A stretch of 6,510 bases of DNA, taken from an uncultured Roseburia sp. (GTDB taxonomy: Bacteria > Bacillota > Clostridia > Lachnospirales > Lachnospiraceae). Both the position numbers and the translations under genes were made by a program. Shown here piece by piece: positions 4,899 to 6,510 of this stretch. Location: assembly GCA_934307185.1 (NCBI GenBank), contig CAKRCJ010000126.1, positions 1-6,510 on the forward strand, in the 5' to 3' direction. Under the pieces are notes generated by a model. It was not told where the DNA came from. It saw only the letters and a program-made list of their open reading frames with translations, and did not search any database. The first letter of the stretch is position 1, and each line of letters begins with the position of its first letter.

Positions 4899-5308
4899 TG
4901 CATTGGGCGGTTGATTTCTACGTCATCCGCCCTTTTTAATGGAATTCCGACTGTTTTCTGCACCAACTCAATATTGTCACTTGTAATTTTCACTTGCGTG
5001 TACGGGTCATAATTCTTTTCTAACCATTCAGCAATTGGCTGACATAATACCTTTAATTTTTCCACTTCTTTCACTTTTTCCTCTCCCTCCTGCTCTTTTG
5101 AAAATTCTTCAATTTTTTTCATGAACCCCATTCGATGTGATGGAATATTATCTACCATCGGAATAGGTTTACCTGTCATTTCAAAATCAATAAGTTCTCC
5201 GCCACGATGCATAAATTTCACCGCCGCAACTCTGTCATATAATTTTCCATCAACCATAACCTCTGTTATTCTGCCATTTGAAACAATGATGATTTTTTGA
5301 TTTTCCAT
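4895..5308 (-). CDS. 137-aa phage protein of unknown function, two small domains
   Basis: The N-terminal part (residues 4-50) alternates strands and turns (KIIIVSNGRITEVMVDGKLY, AAVKFMHRGGELIDFEMTG). A charged helical segment follows (62-88, FMKKIEEFSKEQEGEEKVKEVEKLK). The C-terminal part (91-126) has the pattern PIAEWLEKNYDPYTQVKITSDNIELV...GIPL. I know that tail pattern, (Y)DPHT.I.I....VELL.GE...P, from uncharacterised proteins in early operons of Gram-positive phages; no function is established. ATG 5308 has GGGAGAG about 9 nt upstream. Its last codons hold the KTSC terminator and its stop overlaps the KTSC stop, so opposing transcription would meet here. The next leftward gene starts about 295 bp on, beyond the KTSC unit. 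Confidence 0.75.
   Translation of the reverse strand: MENQKIIIVSNGRITEVMVDGKLYDRVAAVKFMHRGGELIDFEMTGKPIPMVDNIPSHRMGFMKKIEEFSKEQEGEEKVKEVEKLKVLCQPIAEWLEKNYDPYTQVKITSDNIELVQKTVGIPLKRADDVEINRPMH
4905..4937 (+). terminator. intrinsic terminator of the KTSC gene
   Basis: GGGCGG (4905-4910) pairs with CCGCCC (4927-4932) over a 16-nt loop, followed by five T (4933-4937), 6 nt after the KTSC stop. The minus strand has no T-run after the stem, so it acts rightward only. It lies inside the coding end of the convergent 137-aa gene. Confidence 0.75.
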
Positions 5309-5368
5309 TTTTCTTACTCTCCCTTCTTTTGAACTGGTGTTGTGGTATCTTCTATGCTCCGCTATCCC

Positions 5369-6121
5369 TTACGCCACCTGTTCTCTTTCAATTAATGGAA
5401 GAATACCATCCTGTTTGAGAAAATCATAAAGAAACAGACGTCCTTTCTGTGTCCAATAAGAATGCTCTTTGGAATGCTGCACTCCTTCAGAATCTGGATA
5501 ATTATGCGTTTTCACTTTTAAATATCCATTCCCCTGATACTTCGAGTAAAGAACCCATGTATCTCCCTGCTTAAACTGAATCCCCATATTGTAAAGCATA
5601 ATATTGAACTTCTTTGCTGACATTCCATAGTCTTTTGCAATGACTGTAGTGGCAATTAAATCTTTGCACTGGAGAATCATGTCATAATAAGATGCTTTCG
5701 GTTGAAGCTCTTCGATAACTTTCTGCTGTTCCACAACCTGTCCACCAAGAAACTTGCATCTGTCTTTTAAACTGCTGATTGTCTGGTCTGCCATCTTTAA
5801 TGCTCTGGCAAATACCTGCTCCGGTGTGTTCCACGCTTTCTCTAAGTCAATGAGGTACTGGCGCACTGCTTTACCCTCTGGTGTTCTCTGAATCATGCAA
5901 ATCTGTTTTGCCATGTCTATGGAAATTTCGTAATCTGTTGATGGTCTACCACCATTCTCGGTTTTACTCATTTTTGAGTAAAAGTCTGTTCCCTCTACAA
6001 ATCCATATTCTGTCATACGTGGAAACCAATCGTTAAATCTTGTTCCAATATTCAATTTTTCGTGTAACTCTCTTGCTGAAACTGTCTGTGCGTCCATGTC
6101 GATGTTAATTAAATCACTCAT
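5369..6121 (-). CDS. ant: phage antirepressor, AntA/AntB plus KilAC domains
   Basis: A 250-aa protein. Residues about 14-97 are an AntA/AntB domain (VSARELHEKLNIGTRFNDW, YGFVEGTDFYSKMSKTENGG, DYEISIDMAKQICMI, TPEGKAVRQYLIDLEKAW). A helical, probably coiled-coil stretch spans 100-140. Residues about 142-243 are the KilAC domain (SYYDMILQCKDLIATTVIAKDYGMSAKKFN, TQKGRLFLYDFLKQDGILP). Antirepressors of this type relieve repression by the phage CI-like repressor at induction; KilAC is a DNA-binding module. ATG 6121 overlaps the upstream stop by 8 bp and is preceded by AAAGGCGAG. Its place soon after the Cro-like gene and operator fits a role in the lysogeny switch. The 60-bp stretch after it (5309-5368) shows no clear signal beyond the next gene's ribosome binding site. 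Confidence 0.92.
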   Translation of the reverse strand: MSDLINIDMDAQTVSARELHEKLNIGTRFNDWFPRMTEYGFVEGTDFYSKMSKTENGGRPSTDYEISIDMAKQICMIQRTPEGKAVRQYLIDLEKAWNTPEQVFARALKMADQTISSLKDRCKFLGGQVVEQQKVIEELQPKASYYDMILQCKDLIATTVIAKDYGMSAKKFNIMLYNMGIQFKQGDTWVLYSKYQGNGYLKVKTHNYPDSEGVQHSKEHSYWTQKGRLFLYDFLKQDGILPLIEREQVA

Positions 6122-6326
6122 TTTGCTCGCCTTTCCCTGTAAGAATTCTTATCATCTCAACAGCTTCTTGGCTGCTCTGGAGAATACTCTCCTTAAAATC
6201 GTTACTATCTGATGCCACCAACTGAATGAGCAATGACGCTTTCTTAAGTCCTTCCTGTCTGCCACGTTCATATCCGATGCGGTACGCTTCTCTTTCTTGT
6301 GGTGTCATAAATCTTGATTTGTTCAT
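6114..6326 (-). CDS. 70-aa phage protein of unknown function
   Basis: A 70-aa, mostly helical, charged protein starting MNKSRFMTPQEREAYRIGYERGRQEG. The RIGYERGRQEGLKKA segment is a likely basic amphipathic helix. The second half (LIQLVASDSNDFKESILQSSQEAVEMIRIL) is also helical. I recognise no family. ATG 6326 is the start: GGAGG lies 8 nt upstream, whereas the frame's extension further upstream runs through the operator candidate and the end of the Cro-like gene. Immediately upstream is the palindromic TGTCAC/GTGACA element, so this gene and those behind it may be under repressor control. It overlaps the antirepressor by 8 bp. Confidence 0.72.
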   Translation of the reverse strand: MNKSRFMTPQEREAYRIGYERGRQEGLKKASLLIQLVASDSNDFKESILQSSQEAVEMIRILTGKGEQNE

Positions 6327-6343
6327 ATTGTCACCCTCCGTAC

Positions 6344-6360
6344 TGTCACTATATGTGACA
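6344..6360. promoter_or_regulatory. 17-bp palindromic operator candidate with an extra half-site
   Basis: TGTCAC-TATAT-GTGACA is a perfect 6-bp inverted repeat around a 5-bp AT centre, the size of a phage Cro/CI operator. Another TGTCAC half-site lies at 6329-6334, next to the GGAGG of the 70-aa gene. It fills the 37-bp gap after the Cro-like gene, a usual operator location. No strong promoter is evident around it (TTGATT and TATAGT are only 12 bp apart on the minus strand). Confidence 0.5.
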
Positions 6361-6363
6361 TTT

Positions 6364-6510
6364 TTAATCAAAAAAAATTTCCTGTACACTTTTATGATAA
6401 TATTCTGCAATTTTTAATTTAATTCCATCTCTTGGAATTCTCTCTCCATTCTCATACATAGCGATTGCTGACACACTCACTCCAATTGCTTTCGCTACCT
6501 CATCCCTACC
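6364..6510 (-). CDS. XRE/Cro-CI family HTH repressor, 3' part (cut by the right edge)
   Basis: The last 48 codons and the TAA stop (6364-6366) of a leftward gene whose start lies beyond the window. The peptide GRDEVAKAIGVSVSAIAMY, then ENGERIP, then LKIAEYYHKSVQEIF is the classic HTH_3 pattern: recognition-helix region, the E-N-G-x-R-x-P turn and the helix 4-5 end. The protein stops directly after this domain, so it is probably a short Cro-like protein rather than a full CI repressor with a C-terminal domain. It is the most upstream gene visible and lies in the same direction as the early operon, as Cro genes do. It would repress early or lysogeny promoters; the partner CI gene is expected further right. 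Confidence 0.82.
   Translation of the reverse strand, partial: GRDEVAKAIGVSVSAIAMYENGERIPRDGIKLKIAEYYHKSVQEIFFD
6421..6439. repeat. perfect 7-bp inverted repeat inside the Cro-like gene
   Basis: AATTCCA (6421-6427) and TGGAATT (6433-6439) flank a 5-bp centre. The element codes for part of the segment after the ENGERIP turn. It differs from the 6344 palindrome. It may be an internal operator or chance in AT-rich coding sequence. Confidence 0.35.

Noticed and set aside
6370..6377. Run of eight A (T on the minus strand) as a terminator after the Cro-like gene
   Set aside because: No stable hairpin precedes it; the run simply codes for the two phenylalanines before the stop.
6327..6410. Longer start for the 70-aa protein
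   Set aside because: The extension would read through the operator candidate and into the end of the Cro-like gene; ATG 6326 has a strong GGAGG.

Overview
The window reads as the early (replication/recombination) region of a temperate phage or prophage from an AT-rich Gram-positive host. A clostridial host, probably Lachnospiraceae-like, is the best fit. The grounds are strong AGGAGG-type ribosome binding sites, several TTG/GTG starts, and a gene set typical of siphophage prophages in that group: an XRE-type Cro-like protein, an AntA/KilAC antirepressor, a Rad52-like annealing protein, an HNHc_6-type nuclease, an ORF6N/ORF6C protein, a RusA resolvase and a DUF6291-type replication protein. 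Host assignment is inference; no host gene is present.

Almost everything is encoded on the minus strand, so the operon runs from right (6510) to left (1), with genes abutting or overlapping by a few bases. From upstream to downstream: the 3' end of a Cro-like repressor (6364-6510, cut by the window edge); a 17-bp palindromic operator candidate; a 70-aa protein; the AntA/KilAC antirepressor; a 137-aa phage protein; a 97-aa HTH/excisionase-like protein coupled to a 90-aa two-helix membrane protein; a 105-aa protein; a 59-aa zinc-knuckle protein; the Rad52-like recombinase; the HNH nuclease; a structured leader and the ORF6N/ORF6C protein; RusA; the DUF6291-type replication protein; and the 5' end of a cysteine-rich small protein cut by the left edge.

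Two short units run against this operon on the plus strand. One (about 4639-4937) is a self-contained KTSC-domain gene with its own extended -10 promoter, strong RBS and intrinsic terminator. The other (about 3949-4054) has an extended -10 promoter, a 5' hairpin and an intrinsic terminator, but no convincing reading frame; it looks like a gene for a roughly 70-nt small RNA. Together they bracket the HTH and membrane-protein pair. I consider the small-RNA candidate and the paired counter-oriented units the most interesting content of the window.

Functionally, the set fits a lytic-onset operon: the Cro-like protein and antirepressor control the switch, the Rad52-like protein with the HNH nuclease and RusA handle recombination and branched DNA, and the DUF6291-type protein probably takes part in replication initiation. 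Integrase, CI repressor, helicase loader and structural genes are not in the window. No tRNA, rRNA, CRISPR array or insertion sequence is visible.
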